Counted from the stretch's first letter, positions 37,947 through 49,514 are shown. The stretch is DNA of 64,000 bases from Providencia stuartii (GCF_029277985.1 NZ_CP119546.1:3286001-3350000); one strand, 5' to 3'. Made by a program: numbers and translations. The notes: generated from the sequence alone by a model not told the origin.

Positions 37947-37960
37947 TTGATTTACGTCAA
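37947..37960. promoter_or_regulatory. FNR-type box upstream of cydA
   Basis: TTGAT-TTAC-GTCAA matches the FNR consensus TTGAT-N4-ATCAA with one difference. FNR represses cyd at full anaerobiosis in E. coli. It lies about 304 bp before the cydA start. Confidence 0.65.
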
Positions 37961-38004
37961 TTTTTTAAGCATTGTTAATTGATTATCCTTATCATCAATT
38001 AATG

Positions 38005-38030
38005 GTTAGTTAAATGTTAATTGAGTGTTA
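38005..38030. promoter_or_regulatory. ArcA-type direct repeats upstream of cydA
   Basis: GTTA occurs at 38005, 38016 and 38027, exactly 11 bp apart, within GTTAGTTAAAT-GTTAATTGAGT-GTTATTGAG. This is the direct-repeat layout of ArcA-P sites (GTTAATTAAATGTTAA). ArcA activates cyd microaerobically in E. coli. Confidence 0.65.
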
Positions 38031-39078
38031 TTGAGAATAGTACAAATATTCTTATTTTTCTAAAAGACTACCTAAAAAAATTAACTTTTGATTTGAAACT
38101 TCATAAAAAGATAATTTAATTTATAATTTTAGCCTATTTTGTTTTTATTATGACTTTTATTAATTACTAAATAAATTCTGATGACTTGCTATTTCTGATT
38201 AATTAATTCTGACCGACACCGTTATTATTAACGAAACACAATTCATCAGCATTATATCTGTTGATTGACAAAAAATAGCTTATTTAGCCTACCAAAATGA
38301 CGAAATAACCAGCAGTTTATCCTTGATTGACTATCTATTTATTCAAGTAATCACAAGAATACTGCCATCAACGACGTGAGATACTCTTCAACGCCAAAGT
38401 ATCCACAAGCGCATTCAGTCAGCATTGTAGCCTGTCAATTTACGCCCCCCTTGTTAGGACATTGCACGTAGCTTGCTTCGCTCCTAGCGCTATAGCAAGC
38501 ATCAGCGGCTTCTTTTTAGCATACTGTTGATTCTGAATGATTGTTTGTGAAATAACTCGCTATTGAATAACGGTTTTATCATTTAAAGGAGAAACCTTCG
38601 ATCGCCCAAATACCGCCAAACGTGCCACCGTACGGCAGAATACGGCTAGGCTTGCACTCCCTCCCCCACATCACCCAGTAAAACGGTTATCATGAGTGGT
38701 AGACATGCGTTCATCGTGTAGAAAGGGATACATACCGCCGTTGGCCGGCTTTACTCGCAAAACCCCTGATTTCACAATCAAAAAATATTCGAGTATTTAG
38801 GCGTTGCTCTCAATCATGACGCTTTTTTAAAGCCTATAGGCTAGAAATTTCTCTCGACCATACAAAGCGCGGATACACAAAAAATTGACCAATGGATGGA
38901 TAACAGTCGCGCGTTTGATGCCAGGATGGATAGCGATAGATAGGTAAGTACGTACTCGAAGATGTTGTCAGCAACTCAACTTATGATTCAGCCACCTGAT
39001 CTGAGTTCTGAGAATACACACTGACCACAGAGTTAATTGCGCTTGAACAGGAGTTGCAATTTCATCTTTTTAAATAAA

Positions 39079-39109
39079 AAGCCCGCGATTCGAATTTGAA
39101 TGCGGGCTT
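39079..39109 (-). terminator. Terminator of the suc operon
   Basis: AAGCCCGC / GCGGGCTT stem extended by ATTC / GAAT across one unpaired G. On the minus strand it is followed by TTTTTATTTA. It lies 34 bp after the sucD stop. Confidence 0.85.
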
Positions 39110-39143
39110 AATTGGGTTTAATCGTCAGTTCAAACGACTAAAC

Positions 39144-40016
39144 TTATTTTGCTAGCAGTGATTTTACTGCATCACCGATATCCGCTAAGCTACGAACCGT
39201 TTTAACACCGGCCGCTTCTAATGCAGCAAATTTCTCATCAGCAGTACCTTTACCGCCCGCGATAATTGCACCTGCGTGACCCATACGCTTGCCTTTAGGT
39301 GCAGTTACACCGGCAATATAACCAACAACAGGTTTGGTTACATGGTCTTTAATGTAAGCAGCCGCTTCTTCTTCAGCATTACCACCAATTTCACCGATCA
39401 TCACGATCGCTTCAGTTTGTGGATCTTCTTGGAACATTTTCAGGATATCAATGAAGTTTGAACCCGGAATAGGGTCACCACCGATACCAACACATGTTGA
39501 TTGACCAAGACCAGCATCTGTCGTCTGTTTAACCGCTTCATAAGTCAGTGTACCTGAACGAGAAACGATACCCACTTTACCTGGCATATGAATGTGACCG
39601 GGTTGAATACCGATCTTACATTCACCCGGAGTGATAACACCTGGGCAGTTTGGACCGATCATACGAACGCCAGCTTCATCTAATTTTACTTTAACAGTCA
39701 GCATGTCCAGAGTTGGAATACCTTCGGTAATCGTAATAATCAGTTTGATGCCCGCATCAATAGCTTCAAGGATCGAATCTTTACAGAAAGGAGCCGGAAC
39801 ATAGATCACAGAGGCGGTAGCACCTGTTGCTTCTACAGCTTCACGAACGGTGTTAAATACAGGCAGACCTAGGTGAGTTGTACCACCTTTACCTGGCGTT
39901 ACACCGCCGACCATTTTTGTACCATAAGCAATAGCTTGCTCAGAGTGGAATGTACCTTGACCGCCAGTGAAACCTTGGCAAATTACTTTGGTGTTTTTAT
40001 CAATTAAAATAGACAT
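39144..40016 (-). CDS. sucD: Succinyl-CoA synthetase alpha subunit SucD
   Basis: A 290-residue TCA-cycle subunit. The CoA-binding Rossmann domain begins [19 protein letters not shown], and the phosphohistidine motif [18 protein letters not shown] is near residue 246. With SucC it converts succinyl-CoA to succinate and forms ATP. Its ATG overlaps the sucC stop by one base (TAATG). Confidence 0.97.
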   Translation of the reverse strand: MSILIDKNTKVICQGFTGGQGTFHSEQAIAYGTKMVGGVTPGKGGTTHLGLPVFNTVREAVEATGATASVIYVPAPFCKDSILEAIDAGIKLIITITEGIPTLDMLTVKVKLDEAGVRMIGPNCPGVITPGECKIGIQPGHIHMPGKVGIVSRSGTLTYEAVKQTTDAGLGQSTCVGIGGDPIPGSNFIDILKMFQEDPQTEAIVMIGEIGGNAEEEAAAYIKDHVTKPVVGYIAGVTAPKGKRMGHAGAIIAGGKGTADEKFAALEAAGVKTVRSLADIGDAVKSLLAK

Positions 40017-41182
40017 TATTTAGCCTCCGCCGCTGCTACTGCTTTCTTAGCTGCATCTGTCAGGCTATTTGCTGCGATGATATTCAAGCCGCTATCTGCC
40101 AGTTTTTTCGCACCTAACTCTGCATTGTTACCTTCTAAACGAACCACTACTGGTACATTTACGCCAACTTCTTCTACTGCACCAATGATGCCGTCTGCAA
40201 TCAGGTCACAGCGAACGATACCACCAAAAATGTTAACGAAAACAGCTTTCACGCTCTTATCTGAAAGGATAATTTTAAACGCTTCAGTTACGCGTTCTTT
40301 CGTTGCGCCGCCGCCAACGTCAAGGAAGTTAGCTGGTGCACCACCGTGCAGTTTAACGATGTCCATCGTCCCCATAGCAAGACCTGCACCGTTAACCATA
40401 CAACCGATGTTGCCATCTAGCGCAACGTAGTTCAGCTCCCACTGAGCTGCTTGTGCTTCACGCGCATCTTCTTGAGATGGGTCATGCATTTCGCGCATTT
40501 CTGCTTGACGGTATAGCGCGTTGCTATCAACACCTAATTTACCATCTAAACAAACAAGGTCACCCTCAGTATTAATCACTAATGGGTTAACTTCGATGAG
40601 TGCAAGGTCACGTTCTAGGAACATCGTTGCTAGACCCATGAAAATTTTAGCGAATTGGCTAACTTGTTTACCCGTTAGGCCTAATTTGAACGCTAACTCA
40701 CGGCCTTGGAAAGGCATAGGACCCGTTAATGGATCGATAACAGCTTTATGGATAAGCTCTGGCGTTTCTTCAGCAACTTTCTCAATCTCAACACCACCTT
40801 CCGTTGATGCCATAAACACAACACGACGTGTGCCACGGTCAACTACCGCACCTAGGTACAGTTCTTTAGCAATGTCAGTCGCGTTTTCAACCAAAATTTG
40901 GTTAACTGGCTGACCATTTGCATCTGTTTGGTAAGTGACAAGGTTTTTACCTAACCATTTATCAGCGAACTCTTTGATATCATTGATATCATTTGTCACT
41001 TTTACGCCACCAGCTTTACCACGTCCACCCGCGTGAACTTGGCATTTAACAACCCATGGGCCGTTTCCGATTTTTTTTGCTGCTTCTACAGCTTCAGTTG
41101 CTGATGTACAGGCATAACCCGTTGGTGCTGGCAAACCATAGCGTGTAAAAAGCTGTTTTGCCTGATACTCGTGTAAATTCAT
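40016..41182 (-). CDS. sucC: Succinyl-CoA synthetase beta subunit SucC
   Basis: A 388-residue ATP-grasp subunit, same length as E. coli. [43 protein letters not shown] and [18 protein letters not shown] are the nucleotide and metal-binding segments. It lies 132 bp after sucB, within the sucABCD unit. Confidence 0.97.
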   Translation of the reverse strand: MNLHEYQAKQLFTRYGLPAPTGYACTSATEAVEAAKKIGNGPWVVKCQVHAGGRGKAGGVKVTNDINDIKEFADKWLGKNLVTYQTDANGQPVNQILVENATDIAKELYLGAVVDRGTRRVVFMASTEGGVEIEKVAEETPELIHKAVIDPLTGPMPFQGRELAFKLGLTGKQVSQFAKIFMGLATMFLERDLALIEVNPLVINTEGDLVCLDGKLGVDSNALYRQAEMREMHDPSQEDAREAQAAQWELNYVALDGNIGCMVNGAGLAMGTMDIVKLHGGAPANFLDVGGGATKERVTEAFKIILSDKSVKAVFVNIFGGIVRCDLIADGIIGAVEEVGVNVPVVVRLEGNNAELGAKKLADSGLNIIAANSLTDAAKKAVAAAEAK

Positions 41183-41314
41183 GATGTTCTATCCATAATT
41201 GAGTCTGAAGAGGCGTTTATTCGCCTCCTGCAATTGTTACTGATTTAGCAACCGGCGAACCGGTTGCATCGGTTACTTCAGACCGGGCAGGTCATACCCT
41301 GCCCTGTTATGTTG

Positions 41315-42529
41315 CTATACGTCCAGCAGTAAACGAGTTGGATCTTCCAGCATATCTTTGATGGCGACTAAGAAGCCAACTGACTCGCTACCATCAATCA
41401 GACGGTGGTCATAAGATAGTGCAAGGTACATCATTGGAAGAATTTCAACCTTACCGTTAACCGCCATAGGGCGATCTTTAATAGCATGCATGCCTAAGAT
41501 TGCACTTTGTGGTGGGTTAATGATAGGAGTAGACATTAGAGAACCGAATACGCCACCGTTGGTAATTGTGAAATTACCCCCCGTCAGATCATCAACAGTC
41601 AGCTTACCGTCACGACCTTTGACTGCCAGTTCTTTAATTTTCTTCTCAATATCAGCCATGCTCATTGCATCAACATCACGCAATACTGGGGTGACCAGAC
41701 CACGTGGCGTTGAAACAGCAATACTGATATCGAAATAGTTATGGTAAACAACGTCTGTACCATCAATAGAAGCATTCACTTCAGGATAACGTTTGAGTGC
41801 TTCAACCGCAGCTTTAACATAGAAAGACATAAAGCCTAAACGTACACCGTGACGTTTTTCGAATGCTTCACCATATTGCTTACGCAGATCTTTAATTGGC
41901 TGCATGTTAACTTCGTTAAACGTCGTTAACATCGCGGTGTTATTTTTCGCTTCCAATAAACGCTCAGCAATACGCTTACGTAAACGCGTCATAGGAACAC
42001 GTTTTTCGCTACGATGAGCCAGAGGTGCTTGTGGTGCAGCTGGCGCTTCAGCTTTAGCCGCCGGAGCTGATTTATTCGCTGCTAAGTGTTTCTCAACGTC
42101 TTCACGAGTCAAACGACCACCAACACCCGTGCCTTTAATGTCAGCAGGATTGAGATCATGCTCAGCCACTAAACGACGGATCGCTGGAGAAAGTGCATCA
42201 TTGCTCTCTTCTTCCAAGCTCGCTGTTTGACGTTGTGCAGGTGCAGCTTCTTGAGTGGATTTCACTTCAACAGGCATCCCCGTGCTGTCACCTAAGCGAA
42301 TACGACCTAACAGCTGTTTAGACAGTACAGTTGCGCCTTCATCTTCAACGATAGCTTCTAATACACCCGCTTCACTTGCAGGAACTTCTAATACAACTTT
42401 ATCCGTTTCGATTTCAACCAGCACTTCGTCACGTTCAACGCTATCACCTGGTTTTTTATGCCATGTGGCAACCGTAGCATCGGCAACGGATTCAGGAAGA
42501 TCTGGAACAAGAATTTCTACACTACTCAT
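41315..42529 (-). CDS. sucB: Dihydrolipoyl succinyltransferase SucB (2-oxoglutarate dehydrogenase E2)
   Basis: A 404-residue E2 core protein. The lipoyl domain (1-80) has the lipoylated lysine in [11 protein letters not shown] (K44). An Ala/Glu linker precedes the E1/E3-binding domain (about 110-150; [33 protein letters not shown] in part). The catalytic domain ends with [11 protein letters not shown], containing the active His and Asp. It follows sucA by 14 bp. Confidence 0.97.
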   Translation of the reverse strand: MSSVEILVPDLPESVADATVATWHKKPGDSVERDEVLVEIETDKVVLEVPASEAGVLEAIVEDEGATVLSKQLLGRIRLGDSTGMPVEVKSTQEAAPAQRQTASLEEESNDALSPAIRRLVAEHDLNPADIKGTGVGGRLTREDVEKHLAANKSAPAAKAEAPAAPQAPLAHRSEKRVPMTRLRKRIAERLLEAKNNTAMLTTFNEVNMQPIKDLRKQYGEAFEKRHGVRLGFMSFYVKAAVEALKRYPEVNASIDGTDVVYHNYFDISIAVSTPRGLVTPVLRDVDAMSMADIEKKIKELAVKGRDGKLTVDDLTGGNFTITNGGVFGSLMSTPIINPPQSAILGMHAIKDRPMAVNGKVEILPMMYLALSYDHRLIDGSESVGFLVAIKDMLEDPTRLLLDV

Positions 42530-42543
42530 TTTCTATCCTTTAA

Positions 42544-45351
42544 TTATTCAATGTTCAACGCGTCATTAACCAGAGCTTGTTGCTGCTCTAAGTGAACGGA
42601 CGTATAACCAACTGCTGGAGATGAAGAAGCAGCACGACCTGCATAACGTAAAGTAGCCCCTGCTGGGATAGCTTCACGGAAGTTGTGTTGGCTGCAATAC
42701 CAAGCGCCTTGGTTCAATGGCTCTTCTTGACACCAAACAAAATCTTTAACGTGCGCATATTGCGCCAGCGCTTGTTGGATATCTTCGTGAGGGAACGGAT
42801 ACAGCTGTTCAATACGGATAATCGCAACATCTGTTTGTTCGTTCTTACGACGCTGTTCTAACAGATCGTAATAAACTTTACCGGAACACAGAATGACGCG
42901 TTTCACGTTTTTCGGATTGATTTCATCTATTTCACCGATAACTGGCAAGAATTTACCATTCGCCAATTCTTCCATACTCGATACCGCTAATGGGTGACGT
43001 AGTAAGGATTTCGGTGACATTACAATCAGAGGACGGCGCATACCACGTAGAGCCTGACGGCGCAGCATGTGGTAAACTTGAGCAGGTGTTGATGGTACAC
43101 ACACTTGCATATTTTGGTCTGCACACAGTTGCAGATAACGTTCTAAACGTGCAGATGAGTGCTCAGGACCTTGACCTTCATAGCCATGTGGTAACAGCAT
43201 AACTAGACCACACATACGACCCCATTTCTGCTCACCAGAGCTAATAAATTGGTCGATAACCACTTGAGCACAGTTTGCGAAGTCACCAAATTGCGCTTCC
43301 CAAATTGTCAGAGCACGTGGTTCTGTGGTTGCATAGCCATATTCAAATGCCAACACTGCGTTTTCAGTCAGAACAGAGTCCCAAACATTAAATACGCCTT
43401 GGCCATTATGGATATTTTGCAGTGGCACATAGACCGAACCGTTCGTTTGGTTATGTACAACAGCGTGACGGTGGAAGAATGTCCCACGGCCTGAGTCTTC
43501 ACCAGACAGACGAACAGGGATACCTTCATCAACTAAGGTTGCATAAGCTAATGTTTCAGCAGCACCCCAATCCAACAGTTTTTTACCTTGCGCCATTTCC
43601 GCGCGGTCTGCATAGATTTTTTCTACACGAGACTGGGTAACCACTTCAGCTGGAATAGTACTGGTTTTAACTGCAAGCTCTTGTAAACGTTTTAAATCAA
43701 ATGTGGATTTATACTCTTCATTCCATTCATGGTTCAGGTACGGTTCCCATGTATAAGAGTGCAGACCCATTTCACGCCATTCTTCAACGACACAATCACC
43801 TCTATCCAATGCATCGCGATATAAGTTAACCATTTCAGTAACTTCATCAGCAGTCACAACACCGCTTTCGATTAAGCGATCCGCATAGATTTTACGTGGT
43901 GTCGGATGTTTTTTGATTTTTTGATACATAATTGGCTGAGTTGCATTTGGCTCATCAGCTTCGTTATGACCATGACGACGATAACAAACGAGGTCAATCA
44001 TCACATCACGTTTAAAGGTATTGCGGAAATCCAGAGCCAGACGAGTGACAAAAGCAACCGCTTCAGGGTCATCTGCATTGACATGGAAAATAGGTGCTTG
44101 AACCATCTTCACGATATCGGTGCAATACTCTGTTGAACGGGTATCTTTCGGGTTTGACGTGGTGAAACCAATTTGGTTATTGATTACGATACGCATTGTA
44201 CCGCCAACTTCATAACCACGTGCCTGAGACATGTTCAGCGTTTCTTGAACAACACCTTGACCTGTTACCGCCGAGTCACCATGAATAGTGATTGGCAGAA
44301 CCATATTACTACGACCTTCATCAAGGCGGTCGCGACGAGCACGAACAGAACCAATAACAACTGGGCTAACAATCTCAAGGTGAGATGGGTTAAAGGCCAG
44401 CGCTAAGTGGACACGTGAGCCCGCGGTTTCAAAGTCAGAAGAAAAACCTTGGTGATATTTCACGTCACCAGCACTTGAATGGTCTTTATGTTTGCCAGCA
44501 AACTCATCAAATAGTTCTGCTGGTTTTTTACCTAAGATATTAATTAATACGTTAAGACGACCACGGTGAGCCATACCTAATACGACTTCACGTGTATCTT
44601 GTTTACCCGCATGGTGAATCAAATCTTTCAGCATTGGGATCAGTGAATCACCACCTTCCAATGAGAAACGTTTTGCACCTGGGAATTTTGCGCCTAAATA
44701 GCGCTCTAGCCCTTCTGCTGCTGTTAGCTCAGCCAAGAAGCGACGTTTTTCTTCTTTAGAGAATTGCTCAGCGACATTCACTGATTCAAGGCGTTGCTGA
44801 ATCCAACGTTTTTCCTCAGTATTAGTGATATGCATATATTCCGCACCGATAGAACCGCAATAAATGCGTTTCAGCGCGTCATACAAATCGCTCAGTTTCA
44901 TGGTCTCTTTGCCAATTGCAAAAGAACCCACATTGAATGTTTCGTCAAAATCTTCTTTCGTTAGATTATGGAATGCTGGATCTAAATCTGGAACAGATTC
45001 ACGTTTCCATAGACCTAATGGATCAAGATTTGCGTTTTGATGTCCGCGGAAGCGGAATGCGTTAATCAGCTGCAAAACTTTCACTTGTTTTGCATCGATT
45101 GCAGGATCGCTAACAGAGGTATGATAACGAGTCGAGTCTTTTGCTAAGCGACGGAAATAATCGCGTGCTTGTGAGTGGAATTGCTCAGCGTTGGTGCCTG
45201 CTCCAGGCAGTTGCTGGAAGATTTCTCTCCAGCCAGCATCAACAGAATTGGGGTCAGTTAGATAATCTTCATAGAGCTGTTCTATGTAAGTCTGGTTCGC
45301 GCCTGCCAGAAAGCTCGAATCCAGCCAGTCCTTCATTACGCCGTTCTGCAT
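42544..45351 (-). CDS. sucA: 2-oxoglutarate dehydrogenase E1 component SucA
   Basis: A 935-residue thiamine diphosphate enzyme that decarboxylates 2-oxoglutarate. The N-terminus (MKDWLDSSFLAGANQTYIEQ) aligns with E. coli SucA. LGMAHRGRLNVL, HQGFSSDF, LAFNPSHLEIV, IHGDSAVTGQGVVQE and CYRRHGHNEADEP cover the ThDP and active-site loops. QFGDFANCAQVVIDQF and HGYEGQGPEHSSAR lie in the second transketolase half. First gene of sucABCD. Confidence 0.98.
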   Translation of the reverse strand: MQNGVMKDWLDSSFLAGANQTYIEQLYEDYLTDPNSVDAGWREIFQQLPGAGTNAEQFHSQARDYFRRLAKDSTRYHTSVSDPAIDAKQVKVLQLINAFRFRGHQNANLDPLGLWKRESVPDLDPAFHNLTKEDFDETFNVGSFAIGKETMKLSDLYDALKRIYCGSIGAEYMHITNTEEKRWIQQRLESVNVAEQFSKEEKRRFLAELTAAEGLERYLGAKFPGAKRFSLEGGDSLIPMLKDLIHHAGKQDTREVVLGMAHRGRLNVLINILGKKPAELFDEFAGKHKDHSSAGDVKYHQGFSSDFETAGSRVHLALAFNPSHLEIVSPVVIGSVRARRDRLDEGRSNMVLPITIHGDSAVTGQGVVQETLNMSQARGYEVGGTMRIVINNQIGFTTSNPKDTRSTEYCTDIVKMVQAPIFHVNADDPEAVAFVTRLALDFRNTFKRDVMIDLVCYRRHGHNEADEPNATQPIMYQKIKKHPTPRKIYADRLIESGVVTADEVTEMVNLYRDALDRGDCVVEEWREMGLHSYTWEPYLNHEWNEEYKSTFDLKRLQELAVKTSTIPAEVVTQSRVEKIYADRAEMAQGKKLLDWGAAETLAYATLVDEGIPVRLSGEDSGRGTFFHRHAVVHNQTNGSVYVPLQNIHNGQGVFNVWDSVLTENAVLAFEYGYATTEPRALTIWEAQFGDFANCAQVVIDQFISSGEQKWGRMCGLVMLLPHGYEGQGPEHSSARLERYLQLCADQNMQVCVPSTPAQVYHMLRRQALRGMRRPLIVMSPKSLLRHPLAVSSMEELANGKFLPVIGEIDEINPKNVKRVILCSGKVYYDLLEQRRKNEQTDVAIIRIEQLYPFPHEDIQQALAQYAHVKDFVWCQEEPLNQGAWYCSQHNFREAIPAGATLRYAGRAASSSPAVGYTSVHLEQQQALVNDALNIE

Positions 45352-45655
45352 TGTGATCCCTTAAGCTTTGATAGCTTTAGTTTTCGCCGTGGTTAACTAA
45401 TTGCCGCGTTTAGGCGGCCTCGATAAAGGTTCTTCTGGACGTGCTTTATGCATGTTCTCACTTTGGGTTTCCCTTTATCACTCCGGGCTCCCCTTCTAAG
45501 GAACCTTTAAAAACTGTCTGCAGTTTTTAAAGGCCCCTCGAGTCAGCTCGCGTCTTCATCATTTGCAGTTTGGCTTATTACTTTCACTTTTTTGCTTTTA
45601 CTTTGTTACTATTCAACAGCCTGCGGCACTTAGGTGCCGCAGGTAATCACCGGTT
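45352..45655 (-). other. sdhB-sucA intercistronic region with strong hairpins
   Basis: No coding frame is convincing. It contains GCCGC/GCGGC (45402-45417), a 13-bp perfect stem CCTTTAAAAACTG / CAGTTTTTAAAGG (45504-45533) and CTGCGGCAC / GTGCCGCAG (45621-45642). None has a T-run on the minus strand. They may stabilise or process the sdh-suc mRNA. Confidence 0.6.
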
Positions 45656-46372
45656 TTATGCACTATGTTTTAGTAACATAGATTTAATATGACCGATAGC
45701 TTTCGTTGGATTTAGTCCTTTAGGGCATACATTGACACAATTCATGATGCTATGACAGCGGAAAACACTAAAAGCGTCGTTCAGATCATCTAATCGAGCA
45801 TCTGTTTCAGTATCTCTACTATCAATTAAGAATCTGTATGCGGCTAAAAGACCTGCCGGACCAATAAATTTGTCGGGATTCCACCAGAAAGATGGGCAAG
45901 ACGTTGAGCAACATGCACACAGAATACACTCATATAACCCATCGAGTTTTTCACGTTGTGCCGGCGACTGTAAATTCTCACGCGCTGGTGGATTCTTATT
46001 ATCATTAATCAGATAAGGACGAATTTTTTCGTATTGAGTATAGAACTGGCTCATGTCAATAATCAGGTCACGAATCACGGGTAGACCTGGTAATGGACGA
46101 ATAACAATTTTCTTCCCACCACGAATTAAAGCAGACAGTGGTGTGATACAAGCCAAGCCATTTTTACCATTCATGTTCAGACCGTCAGAGCCACATACCC
46201 CCTCACGGCAAGAACGACGGAATGATAAAGTGGGATCTTTTTCTTTCAGTTGGATCAACGCATCTAGCAACATCATGTCACGCCCTTCAGGAACCTCGAG
46301 CGTGTAATCCTGCATACGTGGTGCGTTATCTACATCCGGATTATAGCGATAAATCGAAAATTCAAGTTTCAT
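45656..46372 (-). CDS. sdhB: Succinate dehydrogenase iron-sulfur subunit SdhB
   Basis: A 238-residue complex II subunit carrying electrons from FAD to ubiquinone. The 2Fe-2S ligands are C55, C60, D63 and C75 (SCREGVCGSDG...LAC). The 4Fe-4S motif is CILCACCSTSCP, and the 3Fe-4S motif is CHSIMNCVNVCPKGLNP. It follows sdhA by 35 bp. Confidence 0.97.
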   Translation of the reverse strand: MKLEFSIYRYNPDVDNAPRMQDYTLEVPEGRDMMLLDALIQLKEKDPTLSFRRSCREGVCGSDGLNMNGKNGLACITPLSALIRGGKKIVIRPLPGLPVIRDLIIDMSQFYTQYEKIRPYLINDNKNPPARENLQSPAQREKLDGLYECILCACCSTSCPSFWWNPDKFIGPAGLLAAYRFLIDSRDTETDARLDDLNDAFSVFRCHSIMNCVNVCPKGLNPTKAIGHIKSMLLKHSA

Positions 46373-46407
46373 AGTTCATTTCTCCGCAACTGGATTAACA
46401 CCACGCA

Positions 46408-48174
46408 TTAATAGGTACGTACTTTCGGCGGGAAGGCTTCACGCAACTTAGGTTGCATGTTGACTTCTCGGCGGGTCATCGTTTCAGATTGCGGTAAATA
46501 CAATGAGTGACATAGCCAGTTAGCATCGTCACGATCTGGGTAGTCGAAACGGCTATGTGCACCGCGGCTTTCTGTACGGAAATTCGCTGCCTGCGCTGTT
46601 GCATAAGCCGTTTCCATCAAGTTATCCAGCTCTAAACATTCAATACGCTGTGTATTAAACTCGGTAGAGGTGTCGTCAAGACGAGCATTTTGCAGACGTT
46701 CACGAATCACTTTCAGCTCTTCCAAACCTTTCGCCATTGCATCACCTTCACGGAATACCGAGAAGTTGTGTTGCATGCAGGTTTGCAGTGCTTTACGGAT
46801 TTCAACAGGATCTTCACCTGTACGCGCATTTTCCCAACGGTTAAAGCGAGTCATGGCAGCATCAATATCCGATTCAGATGCATCACGCATTGAACCTTGC
46901 TCCATCAGAGACTCTTTCAAGTGGAGACCCGCTGAACGACCAAATACCACTAAGTCAAGCAGTGAGTTACCACCGAGGCGGTTTGCACCATGTACAGATA
47001 CACAAGCAATTTCACCCACAGCAAATAGACCTGGAATAACCTCGTCTTCGCCTTTTTCGTTATAACGAATTGCTTGACCTGTTACTTTAGTTGGGATCCC
47101 CCCCATCATGTAGTGACATGTTGGAATAACTGGGATTGGCTCTTTAATTGGGTCAACGTGAGCAAAGGTACGAGATAATTCAAGGATACCCGGTAGACGT
47201 GATTCCAGAACTTCTTTACCTAAGTGATCTAATTTCAGCTTAGCATGCGGGCCCCATGGACCATCACAACCACGGCCTTCACGGATCTCAATCATAATTG
47301 AACGAGCAACAACGTCACGACCAGCAAGGTCTTTCGCGTTAGGCGCATAACGTTCCATGAAACGTTCGCCATCTTTGTTCAATAGATATCCACCTTCACC
47401 ACGGCAACCTTCCGTTACAAGTACACCTGCACCAGCAATACCTGTAGGATGGAACTGCCACATTTCCATATCTTGCAATGGAACACCAGCACGGGCAGCC
47501 ATACCAACACCATCACCAGTATTGATGTGCGCGTTAGTGGTTGATTGATAAATACGACCTGCTCCACCTGTCGCTAAAATAGTCGCTTTAGCTTTGAAGT
47601 AAACCAGTTCGCCTGTTTCCATACAAATTGCAGTACAACCAACGACATCACCATCCTGATTTTTAACTAAATCAAGGGCATACCATTCAGAGAAAATGGT
47701 TGTGTGATTTTTTAGGTTTTGTTGATACAAGGTATGTAACAGTGCGTGGCCAGTACGGTCAGCAGCGGCGGCAGTACGCGCTGCCTGTTCACCACCAAAG
47801 TTCTTCGATTGGCCACCAAATGGACGCTGATAGATTCGCCCGTCATCAAGACGAGAGAATGGCAGCCCCATATGTTCTAATTCGAGGATCGCCTCTGGAC
47901 CCGTTTTACACATATACTCGATTGCGTCTTGGTCACCGATATAGTCAGACCCTTTAACAGTATCGTACATGTGCCACTCCCAGTTATCTGGATGAGTGTT
48001 ACCTAGTGCAACTGTGATCCCACCTTGCGCTGACACCGTATGAGAACGGGTTGGGAAAACTTTTGACAACAAAGCACAAGATAGGCCAAGTTGTGAAATT
48101 TGTAGTGCAGCACGCATACCAGCGCCACCAGCACCAATAACAATAGCGTCAAATTCTCTTATTGGCAGATTCAT
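46408..48174 (-). CDS. sdhA: Succinate dehydrogenase flavoprotein SdhA
   Basis: A 588-residue catalytic subunit, same length as E. coli. The dinucleotide motif [12 protein letters not shown] is at 14-25. The covalent FAD histidine is H45 in [31 protein letters not shown] and the catalytic Arg in [15 protein letters not shown] are intact. It starts directly at the end of sdhD. Confidence 0.98.
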   Translation of the reverse strand: MNLPIREFDAIVIGAGGAGMRAALQISQLGLSCALLSKVFPTRSHTVSAQGGITVALGNTHPDNWEWHMYDTVKGSDYIGDQDAIEYMCKTGPEAILELEHMGLPFSRLDDGRIYQRPFGGQSKNFGGEQAARTAAAADRTGHALLHTLYQQNLKNHTTIFSEWYALDLVKNQDGDVVGCTAICMETGELVYFKAKATILATGGAGRIYQSTTNAHINTGDGVGMAARAGVPLQDMEMWQFHPTGIAGAGVLVTEGCRGEGGYLLNKDGERFMERYAPNAKDLAGRDVVARSIMIEIREGRGCDGPWGPHAKLKLDHLGKEVLESRLPGILELSRTFAHVDPIKEPIPVIPTCHYMMGGIPTKVTGQAIRYNEKGEDEVIPGLFAVGEIACVSVHGANRLGGNSLLDLVVFGRSAGLHLKESLMEQGSMRDASESDIDAAMTRFNRWENARTGEDPVEIRKALQTCMQHNFSVFREGDAMAKGLEELKVIRERLQNARLDDTSTEFNTQRIECLELDNLMETAYATAQAANFRTESRGAHSRFDYPDRDDANWLCHSLYLPQSETMTRREVNMQPKLREAFPPKVRTY

Positions 48175-48519
48175 TTATGCACCCCACACCACAATTGTTC
48201 CGTAAATTAAGTAAGCCAGCAGAGCAACAACAATCACAAGTTGCAGCACTAAACGTAATGCTAGTGGCTTAACATAGTCAGTCAGTACTTGCCATAAACC
48301 AATCCAGGCATGTACTAAAATCGAGAACAATGTGAGGACTGTGAATACTTTTGTCACAGAAGAGGCAAAGAAACCACGCCATGTTTCATAGGTGATGTCA
48401 TTAATGGCAATAAAGCCAACGAGATACAACACGTAGAGTACGATAACAATCGCAGAACCACGGATTAACAGCCAGTCCTGAATACCAGTACGGCCTAAAG
48501 CTGAAGCATTACTTACCAT
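48175..48519 (-). CDS. sdhD: Succinate dehydrogenase membrane anchor SdhD
   Basis: A 114-residue protein with three helices. [22 protein letters not shown] and [22 protein letters not shown], containing the haem b His and quinone-site Tyr, match E. coli SdhD. It overlaps sdhC by 7 nt and abuts sdhA. Confidence 0.96.
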   Translation of the reverse strand: MVSNASALGRTGIQDWLLIRGSAIVIVLYVLYLVGFIAINDITYETWRGFFASSVTKVFTVLTLFSILVHAWIGLWQVLTDYVKPLALRLVLQLVIVVALLAYLIYGTIVVWGA

Positions 48520-48902
48520 ACTAATATCCCCGCCAGAATTGCCAGAATGACCGTAATAACAAACGTAATTTTTGCAGATGAATTGCCTGCAACAAGCGTT
48601 TCATCAATACAGCCGAAATCCATTAACATGTGACGAATACCCCCACAAATGTGGTACGCCAATGCCGTTAGAATTCCCCAAAGAATGAACTTAGCAAAAA
48701 AGCCAGTCATTATTTCGGATGCATATTGAAAACCTTCTGGAGAGGAGAGAGATGTCCCTAACAACCAAAGCAGAATACCTACTGCGATGAAAGTGATGAC
48801 GCCAGAGACACGGTGCAAGATCGAAGAGATCGCAGTGATCGGGAAGTGTATCGTCTGCAGATCAAGGTTGACAGGTCTTTGTTTTTTCACAATTTTGCCC
48901 AC
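48513..48902 (-). CDS. sdhC: Succinate dehydrogenase cytochrome b556 subunit SdhC
   Basis: A 129-residue membrane subunit, same length as E. coli. [31 protein letters not shown] includes the quinone-site Ser and Arg, and [15 protein letters not shown] has the haem His. The start is GTG at 48902, fixed by alignment with E. coli and preceded by AAGAG. First gene of sdhCDAB. Confidence 0.95.
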   Translation of the reverse strand: MGKIVKKQRPVNLDLQTIHFPITAISSILHRVSGVITFIAVGILLWLLGTSLSSPEGFQYASEIMTGFFAKFILWGILTALAYHICGGIRHMLMDFGCIDETLVAGNSSAKITFVITVILAILAGILVW

Positions 48903-49514
48903 ACAGCTCTTTATTATTTTCCTTCCTCCGGACCTGGGGCGGAAACTGACAGCGACAGGGGTACAAAATGCAACTTAAGCTAAACGCTAATCCATCATGT
49001 TCAAATAGAGTTGCATACTGATTACGCTGGAACTCCTACATCAGGGTAATCCGGAGACCTGCCGTCAGTATAAAGTCTTCACATTGCTATTACAATTCCC
49101 ACACAAAATGTTTGGTGACATTTAGCCCGAACAGTGAGAGGGATCACGATTTAAACATTTTATATAAATGTGCTTATCTTATTTGACAATGATTCAACAT
49201 TTATCTTACATATATGGCTGGTAGAATTATTTGAACGTCGCCAGTATCTCAACCGGCGTAAAAAAACAAAAGTTATGAAATTCGTTTCCCTTACTAAAAA
49301 TAATGATATTGTAGGGAAAACAACAAAAAGAACATAACATCTACACACTCGTAAACAACCTAAAAAAACATTGTCGTCGGTCGTACGGTTTCAGAATTTA
49401 ATGTGATAGCTAGCTGATTTCCACAACACACCGGTAGAACAATGCGCAAAGACACAGTATAACGCTGGGTTCTGGTTGTTGGGTGTTGATTATCAAGCGC
49501 TAAGGAGACCGTAA
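48903..49514. other. Divergent control region sdhC / gltA
   Basis: 612 bp without a gene. It must hold the divergent sdhC and gltA promoters, which in E. coli respond to CRP, ArcA and Fur-linked control. I can point only to a CRP-like site at 49133-49148. Remaining promoter elements are not clear to me. Confidence 0.55.
49133..49148. promoter_or_regulatory. CRP-like site upstream of sdhC
   Basis: AGTGA-GAGGGA-TCACG has eight of the ten bases of TGTGA-N6-TCACA. It lies about 240 bp before sdhC, comparable to the CRP-activated sdhC promoter of E. coli. Confidence 0.5.

Larger units (their letters stand above)
37644..39143. other. 1.5-kb intergenic region between cydA and sucD
   Basis: No intact gene seen. 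37644-38350 is very AT-rich and carries the cyd control sites. From about 38360 to 39060 composition becomes more balanced, and on the minus strand two abutting open frames with protein-like text (38579-38796) suggest a decayed gene. The sucD terminator closes the region. Confidence 0.6.
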
